Assembly: GCA_963770245.1 (NCBI GenBank)
Contig: CAVYOX010000008.1
Coordinates: 62,001 to 126,000, forward strand
Source: PALSA-270 sp963770245
GTDB taxonomy: Bacteria > Acidobacteriota > Terriglobia > Terriglobales > Acidobacteriaceae
DNA length: 64,000 nt
Direction of reading: 5' to 3'
Shown here: piece by piece, positions 25,584 to 34,773 of the stretch
How the letters are laid out: each line of letters starts with the position of its first letter
Numbering within the stretch: position 1 is the first letter of the stretch
Position numbers and translations under genes: made by a program
The notes under the pieces: model-generated
What the model saw: only the letters and a program-made list of their open reading frames with translations
What the model was told of the DNA's origin: nothing
Database searches by the model: none

Positions 25584-26057
25584 ATGTCCGAAACTGCTCG
25601 TCTGGCTGATCAGCTGCGCCGCGCCTTTGAAGGTCCGGCATGGCACGGCGACCCGCTGCTCGAAATTCTCGCCGGGGTGGGTGCGAGGACGGCCGCCGCG
25701 CGCCCCATTCAGAATGCCCATGGCATCTGGGAGCTCGTCCTGCACGTCGCCGCCTGGGACGATGTGGTGCGTCGCCGCACCGGGGGAGCTGCCGTTACTC
25801 TGACCGACGAACAGAATTTTCCAGCCATCCCGGATGGCAGCGAAAATGCGTGGCATCGGACCTTGACCGCGGCCAAGAAAACTCACGATGATCTGGTCGA
25901 GATCGTGGCCGCTTTTCCTGACTCACGCCTCGAGGAGCAAGTTCCGGGCAAAAGCGAGAACTATTACACCTTCTACTACATGCTCATCGGGATTACGCAA
26001 CACGAGCTCTATCATGCCGGACAGATCGCGTTGCTCAAGAAGTTCAAAGCGTCCTAG
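25584..26057 (+). CDS. DinB/DUF664-like four-helix protein
   Basis: From ATG 25584, with GAAGGAG about 9 nt upstream, it has 157 aa. The fold is the DinB-like helical bundle: HGIWELVLHVAAWDDVVRRR, then NYYTFYYMLIGITQHELYHAGQIALLKK. The likely metal-binding histidines are in HVAAW and in HELYH. Characterised relatives are metal-dependent thiol transferases or stress-induced proteins of unknown activity. It begins 21 nt after lpxI but shares no evident pathway with it. Confidence 0.8.
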   Translation: MSETARLADQLRRAFEGPAWHGDPLLEILAGVGARTAAARPIQNAHGIWELVLHVAAWDDVVRRRTGGAAVTLTDEQNFPAIPDGSENAWHRTLTAAKKTHDDLVEIVAAFPDSRLEEQVPGKSENYYTFYYMLIGITQHELYHAGQIALLKKFKAS

Positions 26058-26075
26058 GTAAGGCGGGATTCGGAT

Positions 26076-26123
26076 CGGGGAGCGGTGCTCGGCCGCGATG
26101 GCCGAGGCCTTTGTCTCTCCCCG
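26076..26123 (+). terminator. Nested hairpin after the DinB gene, possible terminator
   Basis: CTCGGCC (26088-26094), loop GCGAT, GGCCGAG (26100-26106) lies inside a second helix of CGGGGAG (26076-26082) with CTCCCCG (26117-26123). Only TTT follows, so intrinsic termination is uncertain. Confidence 0.4.
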
Positions 26124-26197
26124 TTTCGGGTGAACGTTTCTCGTCCTCCGGGCGGCTTGTGATTAAATCAAGAAGGTTCTGAGCCGAGAAGCGCCCA

Positions 26198-27217
26198 CTG
26201 AATAAAGACACCTCCATCCACGTCGCCGTCGTCGGCGCAGGCGCCTTTGGACGCAATCATGCCCGCGTCTATCGGCAACTGGCGCAGCAGGGCGAGCCGG
26301 TGCGGTTGGTGGGGATCGTGGACCCGGTCCTGGCGCGCGCCGATGCGCTGGCTGGCGAATTCGGCTGCCGTGCCTTTGGTTCGATCGCACAGCTCGTCAC
26401 CGCGCATCGCGAAGTGCAGGCAGCCTCGGTCGCGGTTCCAACCCTCCGCCATCTCGAGGTCAGTCGGGCTCTGATGGAAGCGGGGGTGGACGTCTTGGTC
26501 GAAAAACCACTCGCGCCCTCCCTGGCCGAAGCCGATGCGCTGATCCAGCTTGCGCAATCGTTCGGACGCATCGGCCAGGCAGGACATCTGGAGCGTTTTA
26601 ATGCGGCGGTGCGGGCTGCACTCCCGCTGGTCACGCAGCCGATGTTTTTCGAGGTCCATCGTCTGAGCGTGTTCACGCCGCGCTCGCTCGACGTGGACGT
26701 GGTGCTCGACCTCATGATCCACGATCTGGACGTCGTGCTTGCCTTCGTGAATTCGCCGGTCAAGGAAATCCGCGCCGTCGGCCTGCCCATCCTTTCTTCT
26801 AAGGTGGATATCGCCAACGTGCGCATGGAATTCGAGTCGGGCTGCGTGGCGAACTTCACCGCCAGCCGGGTCTCGACCGAGCGCGTGCGCAAGCTGCGCC
26901 TGTTTCAGCCGAAGCAATACATTTCGCTCGACTACGGCCGCCAGGATGTGCTGATCTTTACCGTAGGGGAACCAAGCGAAGGCGCGGGAACCCCTTCGGT
27001 CAACCCCCAAATCCAGGTTAGCAAACCGCCCATCGTGGCCGAAGAACCATTGCACGCCGAACTCAAGTCTTTCCTCGATGCCGTACGCACCCGCTCGCAG
27101 CCGCTGGTCACCTTCGAGGATGGCCGGCGGGCGCTCGCGGTGGCGCTCGCGGTGGTTGCAGCCATCGGGGAGCACGGCGCGCGAGTGAACCTGGACCGTC
27201 TCAGAACCGGCGGTTGA
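26198..27217 (+). CDS. Gfo/Idh/MocA family oxidoreductase
   Basis: This NAD(P)-dependent dehydrogenase begins with the Rossmann motif VAVVGAGAFGRNHARVY, then LVGIVDP, and has VLVEKPLAPS and the active-site region HLERFNAAV and MIHDLDVVLA. The first usual start codon (GTG 26300) lies after the dinucleotide loop. The frame opens at 26183, after a TGA at 26180-26182. The only start-like codon before the motif is CTG at 26198, which gives 339 aa, a normal length. Family members oxidise or reduce sugars and cyclitols; some act in nucleotide-sugar or lipid A-related pathways. The nearby lpx genes make an envelope role possible but unproven. Confidence 0.82.
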   Translation: MNKDTSIHVAVVGAGAFGRNHARVYRQLAQQGEPVRLVGIVDPVLARADALAGEFGCRAFGSIAQLVTAHREVQAASVAVPTLRHLEVSRALMEAGVDVLVEKPLAPSLAEADALIQLAQSFGRIGQAGHLERFNAAVRAALPLVTQPMFFEVHRLSVFTPRSLDVDVVLDLMIHDLDVVLAFVNSPVKEIRAVGLPILSSKVDIANVRMEFESGCVANFTASRVSTERVRKLRLFQPKQYISLDYGRQDVLIFTVGEPSEGAGTPSVNPQIQVSKPPIVAEEPLHAELKSFLDAVRTRSQPLVTFEDGRRALAVALAVVAAIGEHGARVNLDRLRTGG

Positions 27218-27524
27218 AACCGAGCCAGGCGATGGTCGATATCCAGATCTCCGGCCCCTGCCAGCGCTTTACATTTCTTGACAGCGAACCGCCCGAATTC
27301 GATGTACCCTTTTCGTTGGCCGGCCAGAGTGCGGCCCGCAAGTCCCTGTACCGTCAGGCTTTCGCGGATTTGCCCGAAAAGTGCGAAAATAGAAGGACGG
27401 GGCCGCCACGAGCCCGGGAAGGGCAGGCCGCACGGTTGCACTCTGGGTGCAATGGCGGAAAGTTCTGCTCGCCAGCAACTAAAGGTATAGGGGTCGGTTC
27501 TAATCGACTGGGCCAACGGTTTCG
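27218..27524. other. Leader region of the TonB-like gene
   Basis: TTGACA (27278-27283) is a perfect -35 box, but no good -10 box follows at 16-18 nt. Hairpins are TTTCGC with GCGAAA (about 27359-27387) and TTGCAC, loop TCTGG, GTGCAA (27436-27452). No known riboswitch is recognisable. Confidence 0.4.
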
Positions 27525-28637
27525 ATGCCAGCCACTGAAATTCCGCCACGGAGTTCCGCCTCTCGGCAGTCATCGCCGCCGCTCCCGGAGGGCGGTGATC
27601 TCTACGACGCACGCCGCTGGGAATCCGCCTACCGTGAAATGCATGATGTCCCTGCGCTGCTGGTTCAGCTGCAGGACGACCTATCGCGGTCCCAGAAGCG
27701 GGAAGCCTTCTGGATGTCGGTGGTGGTGCACCTGGTATTCATTATCCTGATCATAAACTCGCCCAAATTTGAGAAATACTTCCCCCACCGGAACCTGGTC
27801 GTTGTCCCCAACGACTTGCAGCAAAAAGATTTGACCTACCTGGAACTGCCGCCGGACGCGCAGAAACTTGCCCAGAGACCGAAAACCAACATCATTTCCG
27901 ACAAGGACCGGATGGCAACTTCCCGCACTCCCCAACTGGACACGAAGGAACTGCGGAAGATCCTCGACAGCTCGCGCCCGGGAGCACCCGGACGGGGCGG
28001 TCCACCGGCGCAACCCGCCCCGCCGGCCCCGCCCGCCATGGCGCAGAATGCTCCGCCCACCCCGCAGCTGCCGGAAGCAACTCCGAGAACCGCGACCGAT
28101 TCGGACCAGACTCCGAGAATGCAGAGCCCGGCGATCGCTCCGGCCAGACCCACCTTCAACACCGGAAGCGTGTCGGCCGGGTCCGCGATTGAACAAGCCG
28201 AACGCGCCGCGGCGGCCAATCGCGGCGGCTACGGCGGCGATAGTGGCGACTTTGGCCTGGGTCAAGGCAAGAGGGCAACCGGGGCCATCGGCCCAATGGA
28301 CGTTCTTAGCGACACCATGGGGGTGGACTTTGGTCCCTATCTGGCCCGGGTGTTGCACGACGTGAAGATCAATTGGTACAACCTGATTCCTGAAGCGGCG
28401 CGAGCGCCGCTGATGAAGAAGGGAAAAGTGTCGATCGAGTTCGCCATCCTCAAGGACGGCCGCGTGGCCAGCATGAATCTGGCCGGAACCTCGGGCGATG
28501 TGGCGCTCGATCGCGCCGCCTGGGGCGGCATCACCGCTTCCAATCCATTTCCCCCCTTGCCGAGCGAGTTCCAGGGCAAGTACCTCGCGCTGCGCTTTCA
28601 CTTCTACTACAACCCGGATAAATCCGATCTCCAGTGA
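27525..28637 (+). CDS. TonB-like energy transducer / TonB C-terminal domain protein
   Basis: The 370-aa protein has a cytoplasmic N-terminus of about 60 residues and one transmembrane helix (about 64-80, FWMSVVVHLVFIILIINS). A Pro-rich periplasmic linker (about 150-215, with PAQPAPPAPPA) and a Gly-rich stretch follow. The C-terminal TonB fold (about 270-365) contains YLARVLHDVKINWYNLIPE and GKVSIEFAILKDGRVASM. This order is that of TonB or of stand-alone transducers that push outer-membrane receptors. The cytoplasmic segment is longer than in classical TonB. No ExbB or ExbD is in the window. The ATG has no clear ribosome-binding site. Confidence 0.8.
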   Translation: MPATEIPPRSSASRQSSPPLPEGGDLYDARRWESAYREMHDVPALLVQLQDDLSRSQKREAFWMSVVVHLVFIILIINSPKFEKYFPHRNLVVVPNDLQQKDLTYLELPPDAQKLAQRPKTNIISDKDRMATSRTPQLDTKELRKILDSSRPGAPGRGGPPAQPAPPAPPAMAQNAPPTPQLPEATPRTATDSDQTPRMQSPAIAPARPTFNTGSVSAGSAIEQAERAAAANRGGYGGDSGDFGLGQGKRATGAIGPMDVLSDTMGVDFGPYLARVLHDVKINWYNLIPEAARAPLMKKGKVSIEFAILKDGRVASMNLAGTSGDVALDRAAWGGITASNPFPPLPSEFQGKYLALRFHFYYNPDKSDLQ

Positions 28638-28652
28638 GCGCTCGTTCGATCT

Positions 28653-30680
28653 TTACCACACCCGGCACTGCTGTTTTCGCACCATGGGTGAATCCGGCTT
28701 GCAGTGAAAGGCCCGCTGGAATTCCGGGAGGTTCGAGACCACACCGTTGGCCCGGTCTGGCTCGGGCGCGTGGGGGTCAGCCGTAACCCGCACCCGCAGG
28801 GTTTCTTGCCGCGTGTTCGTGCACCAACTCTGCCCGTAGCCGATGAAGAACCTCTGTTCTGGCGTGAACCCGTCAATCGGCGCGAGCGCTTGCCCGGTCG
28901 TTTGCTCTCGCCACGCCAGGTAGGCGAGCCGGAGTCCCCCCAGATCGGCCACGTTCTCATCTAAGGTTAGCTTTCCGTTGACCTTGAGGCGGTCGACGGC
29001 CGTGTATTGCGAATATTGGTCGGCGACGCAAGCGGTGCGCTTGGCAAATTGTCTGGCATCCGCGGGAGTCCACCAGTCGCGCAAATTGCCCTGCGCATCG
29101 AACTGCCGGCCTTGGTCGTCGAAACCATGGGTCAGCTCATGCCCGATGGTCCCCCCGGTGTCACCGTAGTTCGGCGCGTCATCGGAATCGGCATCGAATA
29201 AGGGCGGTTGCAGGATGCCGGCGGGGAAATTGATATCGTTCAGCTGCGCATCATAGTAGGCATTCACCGTCGGCGGCGACATGACCCATTCTCCGCGATC
29301 CACGGGTTTGCCGATTTTGGCCAATTGCCGGTGGAATTCAAATTCCCGCGCCCGCAAGACATTCCCCATTTCGTCATCGCGCGAGATCTCGAGCGCGCTG
29401 TAATCGCGCCATTGGTCCGGATACCCGATCTTGTTGGCGATGGCGTGCAACTTCTCCTCGGCCTGTTGCTTGGTCCCGGCCGTCATCCAGGGCAAGGAAT
29501 CGATATCGCGCTGCATGACGGCTTCGATCTGCTCGACCATGCGTAGGGCGCGCTGCTTGGCGAGAGGGCTGAAAGCGCGTTCCACATAGGCCTGGCCGAG
29601 AGCCTCGCCCAGATCGTTATCCACATTGTCGACGCAGCGCTTCCAGCGAGCCTCGATCTCCTGGGCGCCCAGCAAGGTCTTGCCGAAGAAGTCGAAATCG
29701 GCCTTGACGAACGATCCGGAGAGATAGGGCGCATCGGCGTGGATCAGATGCCAGCGCAGATAGGCTTTCCAACTCTTCAGGTTTTCCTTCCGCAGTTCGG
29801 CATTCAGGGTCTTAAAGAACAGAGGCGCCGTCACGTTCAAGGACTCAAGCGATGGTCGACCGGCGCCGGCAAAATACGCGTTCCAGTCGAACCGAGGAGC
29901 GAGAGCCGCTAAATCCGCGGCGCTCATCTTGTGGTAGATTGCCTGCGGATCCAGTCGCTCGACGCGAGTCATCGAGCCTTTGGCCAAGCTGGTCTCCAAA
30001 CGCATCACGCGCTTCTCCTCGGCCGCCGCCGCCTGAGGAGAATCTCCGAGCAGGGCAAACATTTGCCGGAGGTGGGCCCGATAGGCTTTGCGCAGTTTGA
30101 GAGACTTCGGATCTTCGAGGAGATAAAAATCGCGGTCGGGCAGACCCAGCCCGCCTTGGTCCAGTTCTGCGATGACGTGCGAGGAGTCTTTATAATCCTG
30201 GTCAGAGCGGAAATCGAACAGCGCGTCGTCCTCGACCATGGTGGCCACCAGTCCTGCGATTTCCTGCTTCGACTGCAGGCCGTCAATCCGCCGCAACGGT
30301 TCGTTCAAGGGCGTGAGTCCGGCCTTGTCCACGGCTCGCTCATCCATGCAGGCGGCATAGTAGTCGCCAATCTTCCGCGTCGCGGCCGTGCGGTCCGAAG
30401 ATGGAATAGCCGCGCTTTCCAAGATGTCGCGGAGCACCTGCCGGTTCTGATCCTGCAGCTTGGAGTACACGCCCCAGCTCGATTGATCCGCCGGAATGGG
30501 ATTGTTCTTGAGCCAGGCCCCGCAAGAGTAAGCGTAGAAGTCGGTGCAGGGATCGACGCGCGGATCGATAGAGCTGACATCGAGCGCGGGCTGATGCTCG
30601 GCCGGCGCGCTCTGGGCGGAGACCATGAGAGACGTCACCAAGGACCCCACAACCGCCATAACCGCTCGCCCGCTTCGCAT
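28653..30680 (-). CDS. Secreted M13 family metallopeptidase (neprilysin-like)
   Basis: This 675-aa zinc endopeptidase has an N-terminal signal (MRSGRAVMAVVGSLVTSLMVSA). Typical M13 starts follow: DPCTDFYAYSCGAWLKNNPIPADQSSWG. The zinc site is GHELTHGFDDQGRQFD with the third ligand in ENVADLGGL. It ends CRVW, the usual last residues of the family. The mature enzyme should cleave short peptides in the periplasm or outside the cell. GAGG lies 7 nt before the ATG. It converges on the TonB-like gene with 15 nt between the stops. Confidence 0.95.
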   Translation of the reverse strand: MRSGRAVMAVVGSLVTSLMVSAQSAPAEHQPALDVSSIDPRVDPCTDFYAYSCGAWLKNNPIPADQSSWGVYSKLQDQNRQVLRDILESAAIPSSDRTAATRKIGDYYAACMDERAVDKAGLTPLNEPLRRIDGLQSKQEIAGLVATMVEDDALFDFRSDQDYKDSSHVIAELDQGGLGLPDRDFYLLEDPKSLKLRKAYRAHLRQMFALLGDSPQAAAAEEKRVMRLETSLAKGSMTRVERLDPQAIYHKMSAADLAALAPRFDWNAYFAGAGRPSLESLNVTAPLFFKTLNAELRKENLKSWKAYLRWHLIHADAPYLSGSFVKADFDFFGKTLLGAQEIEARWKRCVDNVDNDLGEALGQAYVERAFSPLAKQRALRMVEQIEAVMQRDIDSLPWMTAGTKQQAEEKLHAIANKIGYPDQWRDYSALEISRDDEMGNVLRAREFEFHRQLAKIGKPVDRGEWVMSPPTVNAYYDAQLNDINFPAGILQPPLFDADSDDAPNYGDTGGTIGHELTHGFDDQGRQFDAQGNLRDWWTPADARQFAKRTACVADQYSQYTAVDRLKVNGKLTLDENVADLGGLRLAYLAWREQTTGQALAPIDGFTPEQRFFIGYGQSWCTNTRQETLRVRVTADPHAPEPDRANGVVSNLPEFQRAFHCKPDSPMVRKQQCRVW

Positions 30681-30853
30681 CCATTTTCCTCGCTACCATG
30701 GGTGCCCGAGGACGCCCGTCCGTCCGCAGTGATTTCAGACGCAAATCGGCTTGGGTGAGTCCCGGTTCGAAACCCTCGCGCCGGCTCGGCCGTCGTCCTC
30801 CCGAAACGATTGCGACAGTCCGCGGGCCGGCGGTCGAGCCCGCGGGGTGCGGT

Positions 30854-31741
30854 TCATCCAGTCCCGCCGTCCTTCGCTGCGTAAGCCATTTTAATCAGCG
30901 TGCGCTCGGAAAAAGGTACATAGAGCAGGGCCGCGGTCGCGGCAAAGGCAGCACCAAATCCGATTTGCTGGGCCAGCAGAAATGGCGCCACGGCCCACAG
31001 TTGGTCGAGCACCAGAACGAACAGGAACATCCGTTGAAATTTTTCTCCCAACCGCCGGTAGTCGAAAGCGGTGGCCGAAATCAGATAGCAGCGGAGGGGA
31101 ATCCCTACCCCCGCCGTCACCAGCACAGCCACCACGATGGCGAACGATCCCCACCCCGGCAGAAAGGCCCCGGCCACTTCATCCACGTCGCGCCAGCGGA
31201 ACAGAGCCACCACATAGAAAATCAGATACATCAGCTGCAGGGCGCCGAACAGTCCGCGCGTCAAGCCGCGGCGCGGGACGGGGACTTCCAGTTCGGGATG
31301 GATGGTTTTGCTGATTTTCGGTTCGGCCTGCGGCCCGCCGGCCGATTGCGCCACAGCCGGCTGCCCGGCGCGCTCCACGGGCGCCAGAAACCGGTAGCCA
31401 CGCCGCGCCAAGGTCTCCACGTAGCGCGGACTGGAGGCGGAATCGCCTAATGCCTCCCGCACTTTGTTGATGGCGGTGTTCAGGCTGTGATCGAAGTCGA
31501 CAAAGGTATCGGCAGGCCACAGCTTCTGGCGAACTTCTTCCCGGGTAATCACCTCGCCCGGCCGTTCGAGCAGCAGCGCCAGTATCTGGAAAGGCTGTTC
31601 CTGGAGTCGGATCCGCCGGCCGCTTTTGCGTAACTCGCCTGTCGCGAGATCAACCTCGAAGACTCCAAAGCGGACAACCCGCCCGGCAGGACTGGCGTGC
31701 GGCATGGGCATAAGGGAGGAGGACGAGGCGTAGTTTAGCAT
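30854..31741 (-). CDS. Membrane-anchored winged-helix transcriptional regulator (CadC/ToxR-like layout)
   Basis: Residues about 20-118 form an OmpR-type winged helix: FGVFEVDLATGELRKSGRRIRL, FQILALLLERPGEVITREE, FDHSLNTAINKVREALGD and ARRGYRFLAPV. After a Pro-rich linker come about four hydrophobic segments (about 165-280), including LFGALQLMYLIFYVVALF. DNA binding from the membrane is therefore likely. The C-terminal part has no periplasmic sensor domain, so it may sense within the membrane. The ATG overlaps the stop of the preceding isomerase-like gene (ATGCTAA), indicating coupled translation. The target genes are unknown. Confidence 0.82.
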   Translation of the reverse strand: MLNYASSSSLMPMPHASPAGRVVRFGVFEVDLATGELRKSGRRIRLQEQPFQILALLLERPGEVITREEVRQKLWPADTFVDFDHSLNTAINKVREALGDSASSPRYVETLARRGYRFLAPVERAGQPAVAQSAGGPQAEPKISKTIHPELEVPVPRRGLTRGLFGALQLMYLIFYVVALFRWRDVDEVAGAFLPGWGSFAIVVAVLVTAGVGIPLRCYLISATAFDYRRLGEKFQRMFLFVLVLDQLWAVAPFLLAQQIGFGAAFAATAALLYVPFSERTLIKMAYAAKDGGTG

Positions 31742-32808
31742 TCCACGCCGGGGTAGACACGCGGGAGATCTGCCTTGGCCGGCTGGATCATCGATCCCCC
31801 GGCCGCACCCGGACGCGGCCTCCCCCCACCACCGACAGTTCCCATCAGACTGAAGGCCTTCTTCAGGGCGCTGCTAGCGCCGGCGCAGGCCTGGTCGACG
31901 GGCAGGGCGCGCAGGGCGGCGTTGAACGGCTCGGCTTGAACCGGGCCGTCATAGCCGATCTGAACGAGCGCATCCAGAAACTGCTGGATGGGTATCACGC
32001 CGGTCGCAGCCGGCAGTTCGCGGTGGTCATCGCGGTACTCATCGAGCGAGAGGCCACCCGGGGCATCATTGAGGTCGACGGTTAGTACGTCGGAACCGCG
32101 CAGCGTCAGCAGATCTTTGTCTGTCTCTTCGGCGTTAAACCAATGCCAGCTGTCGAGCTGAATGCCCAGGTTGTCGGTCCCGATGGCAACCAGCAGCTCC
32201 TTCATTTCGCTCATGCAGTGGAGGAAGGGCTGCCGCTCGCTGCGCCACAGGGTGCGCGGTGCAACGTATTCCAAACCGAGCTTCTGACCATGATCGGCGA
32301 GAATCTGCGCGCACTGACGCAGACGGCTGGCGTGTTGGCGGAAGTTCTGCGTGTAGGTCAGCTCGTTACTGCAAGGCAGAATCCAAGTGCTAACCCGCGA
32401 GATGCCGGCTTTCTCCAGGACCGCGGCCGTCGGCGGGAGTTTTCGCAGACCATCGCTAAACGCCTCCTCGTCTTTGCGGAACTCAACCGGCAGGCCGGCC
32501 GCGCCGAATCTGAGATTTTTGGCCTGCAGGTCATCCCGGAGCCGGCTGAGCCCGTCCTCGCCGAGGCTTGCAAAATAGGCTGGATCCGGATCGAGACCTT
32601 CGAAACCGTGCTTGACGGTGAGCTCTAAGGCCTCGGGGAAACTGCCGTGAAACCCGAGCCGGGCGAGGCTCAGAATCATATAGAACTTGCGCTGGGTTAT
32701 CTCGGTGGCCGAGCGAGCGCCGGCCAACATGTCCGAGGTGGGGAAAGCCGCGGCGCTGGCCGCCGCTCCGACCGAGAGGAACCGGCGCCGGGTCAGTTGG
32801 TTGCTCAT
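31735..32808 (-). CDS. Tat-exported sugar phosphate isomerase/epimerase-like TIM-barrel protein
   Basis: From ATG 32808 (GGAG 5 nt upstream) the protein has 357 aa and begins SNQLTRRRFLSVGAAASAAA, a twin-arginine signal. The body is an AP-endonuclease-2-like TIM barrel: HGFEGLDPDPAYF, LGLEYVAPRTLW, IGTDNLGIQLDSWHWF and a late VQAEPFN. The metal-ligand pattern of Glu, Asp, His and Glu in such folds is plausible here. Relatives isomerise or epimerise sugars. Export suggests that it acts on sugars in the periplasm. TACACT (32832-32827) precedes the start. It is coupled to the winged-helix regulator. Confidence 0.82.
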   Translation of the reverse strand: MSNQLTRRRFLSVGAAASAAAFPTSDMLAGARSATEITQRKFYMILSLARLGFHGSFPEALELTVKHGFEGLDPDPAYFASLGEDGLSRLRDDLQAKNLRFGAAGLPVEFRKDEEAFSDGLRKLPPTAAVLEKAGISRVSTWILPCSNELTYTQNFRQHASRLRQCAQILADHGQKLGLEYVAPRTLWRSERQPFLHCMSEMKELLVAIGTDNLGIQLDSWHWFNAEETDKDLLTLRGSDVLTVDLNDAPGGLSLDEYRDDHRELPAATGVIPIQQFLDALVQIGYDGPVQAEPFNAALRALPVDQACAGASSALKKAFSLMGTVGGGGRPRPGAAGGSMIQPAKADLPRVYPGVEC

Positions 32809-33018
32809 GCGGACTCCAGGCAGCGCAGTGTAGCATGGGCGAGCCCCCAGGCCGGACCCCCAACCGCCATCAATCCCGTGGGTCCATCGGGGCGTCGGCG
32901 GGATCGAACCCTCGCGATCCCGCAGCGGTTGTCCGCGGACGTACCTGCTCGGCACTCCCGTCCAATTGCGCATACCGATCGAGCGTCATTAAGATCGAGA
33001 ATAGGTATCGACCACCAC

Positions 33019-34347
33019 ATGAGACTTTTTAATCGACCCTGGGTTAATCGACGATGGGGGCGGCAATCCAACCGAGCCACCGTTTCCCTGCTCCTCGTCT
33101 TGGTGGGCGTCCTGGCATCGGTCGCGGAGCCGGATGCCCGGGCCGGGACCAACAAAGACGGCGCCGGGGCATTTTCGACGCGACACTATCGCAACCTTTT
33201 TGCTGAACTAGGACACTCGAAAAAAGAAATCTCCGCGAAGATCGACGCCGCTTATCAGCAGCTGTTCCATGGGGATCCCGAAACCGAGTCGGTGGTGTTC
33301 TCCGCCGGCGCCAACGCCAATGGACCGCTCGCCTACCTCACCGATTGGAATAACCACGATGTGCGCACCGAAGGCATGTCTTACGGCATGATGATCTCGG
33401 TCGAGCTCAACAAGAAGGCGGAGTTTGACGCCTTATGGAACTGGGCTAAGACCTACATGTACATTGGCGATCCTCGTCATCCGTCGTACGGCTATTTTTC
33501 CTGGTCGTGCAAAACCGATGGAACACCGAACGAAGAAACGGCAGCACCGGATGGCGAGGAGTACTTCGTCATGTCGTTGTATTTCGCAGCGGCACGCTGG
33601 GGCAGCGGGGGGGGGATTTATAACTACAAGGCCCAGGCCGACCAGTTGCTGACCACCATGCGGCACCGGGAAGTCATGACCGGGCCTACGAGGTTCGGTA
33701 TTCGGAGCGTCGGCAACGAAGTGGACGAAGAGCGCAAAATGATCCGCTTTGTTCCGGTGGTAAACCGCGGCGACTTCACCGACCCTTCGTATCATCTCCC
33801 GGCTTTCTATGAACTGTGGGCGCGCTGGGGACCTCCCGCGGATCGCGAGTTCTGGGCGGAGGCCGCCGAGGCCAGCCGGGCTTTCTTTGTGAAGACCACC
33901 AACCCCGAAACCGGACTCGCGCCCGCCTATGCCAACTATGACGGCACGCCACACTCTACGCGGTTCTCCCAGTCGACGGTTTTCGGCTACGATTCCTGGC
34001 GTACGGCCAGCAACTGGTCGGTGGATTGGTCCTGGTGGCGGAAGGCCCCGCAGGAGCCCTTGCTCAGCGACCGCATCCAGATGTTTTTTCGAGCGCAGGG
34101 GTTATCGACCTATGGTGATGTCTACACCCTCGCGGGCAAGGAGCTGTCCTTTCGCCACTCGACGGGCCTGCTCGCCACCAACGCCGTGGCCAGCCTGGCA
34201 GCGACCGAGGCCACGGCGAAAGACTTTGTGCAGGCTCTATGGGATGCTCCGGTCCCGTCCGGACAACTGCGTTACTACGACGGGATGCTTTACCTGTTGA
34301 GCGTGCTGCACTGCAGCGGCCAGTTTCGCATATGGACTCCCCGCTAG
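33019..34347 (+). CDS. Secreted glycoside hydrolase family 8 enzyme (Rex-like)
   Basis: From ATG 33019 the protein has 442 aa with a signal segment RATVSLLLVLVGVLASVA. GH8 landmarks are VRTEGMSYGMMISVELNKK (with the acid Glu), WSCKTDGTPNEE and APDGEEYFVMSLYFAAARWG. The closest pattern I know is the reducing-end xylose-releasing exo-oligoxylanase group rather than cellulases, but that choice is tentative. It probably degrades plant-derived oligosaccharides outside the cytoplasm. The upstream in-frame extension back to 32647 overlaps the divergent isomerase and is rejected. A strong terminator follows at 34499. Confidence 0.88.
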   Translation: MRLFNRPWVNRRWGRQSNRATVSLLLVLVGVLASVAEPDARAGTNKDGAGAFSTRHYRNLFAELGHSKKEISAKIDAAYQQLFHGDPETESVVFSAGANANGPLAYLTDWNNHDVRTEGMSYGMMISVELNKKAEFDALWNWAKTYMYIGDPRHPSYGYFSWSCKTDGTPNEETAAPDGEEYFVMSLYFAAARWGSGGGIYNYKAQADQLLTTMRHREVMTGPTRFGIRSVGNEVDEERKMIRFVPVVNRGDFTDPSYHLPAFYELWARWGPPADREFWAEAAEASRAFFVKTTNPETGLAPAYANYDGTPHSTRFSQSTVFGYDSWRTASNWSVDWSWWRKAPQEPLLSDRIQMFFRAQGLSTYGDVYTLAGKELSFRHSTGLLATNAVASLAATEATAKDFVQALWDAPVPSGQLRYYDGMLYLLSVLHCSGQFRIWTPR

Positions 34348-34498
34348 CCGGGTTGCACGCCTCCCGCCCGGATCGCGCTGCGAAAGAAGCCCCTTGGGCA
34401 TCCTTTGGGTAACTGGCCCGAACGGGCCATTCCCATCCGCGACCCGACCCGTTAAGTTAGTCGTGAGCAGACTTTCGGGGGAGGGGCTGTTCAACGAG
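34348..34498. other. 3' untranslated region of the GH8 gene
   Basis: TGGCCC, loop GAAC, GGGCCA (about 34412-34427) makes a compact hairpin with no T-run. No gene is seen. Confidence 0.35.
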
Positions 34499-34540
34499 CG
34501 TCCCGTGACTCAAAACAGAGTCCGGGACGTTTTCGTTTTT
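34499..34540 (+). terminator. Strong rho-independent terminator after GH8
   Basis: CGTCCCG (34499-34505) pairs with CGGGACG (34523-34529). T34506 is bulged, and GACTC pairs with GAGTC around the loop AAAACA. TTTTCGTTTTT follows directly. Confidence 0.85.
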
Positions 34541-34609
34541 GCGGCGTTCGCAGGCGAGTGCATGGGGACCCCAGGCAACCGTGTCTCGGTCCGGCGCTAC
34601 AATGTTCTG

Positions 34610-34771
34610 GTGCCAGCCCTGAACCTCGAACCCCAGCCGAAGTCGCGCCTAAGAGGACAGGCGCTCCCGATATCGACCCTCCCGGCACTCGCCGTCTCGG
34701 TCAGGGCTCGGCTGCATCCGAAGCTCGCTCGGTCCCGCTCCTGGAATCTGATCCCCTGGAGCGCGTTCTGA
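34610..34771 (+). CDS. Short upstream open reading frame before miaA (53 codons)
   Basis: TACAAT (34598-34603) is followed after 6 nt by GTG 34610, which opens a 53-codon frame (start VPALNLEPQPKSRLRG, end NLIPWSAF). Its stop TGA (34769-34771) is 2 nt before the miaA GTG. The product resembles no known protein and is basic. It may be a leaderless leader peptide whose translation delivers ribosomes to miaA. Chance is possible, since GC-rich frames are often open. Confidence 0.35.
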   Translation: MPALNLEPQPKSRLRGQALPISTLPALAVSVRARLHPKLARSRSWNLIPWSAF

Positions 34772-34773
34772 CC

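Noticed and set aside
27340..27524. Cyclic-di-GMP or cobalamin riboswitch before the TonB-like gene
   Set aside because: Hairpins are present but the conserved core sequences of those riboswitches are not.
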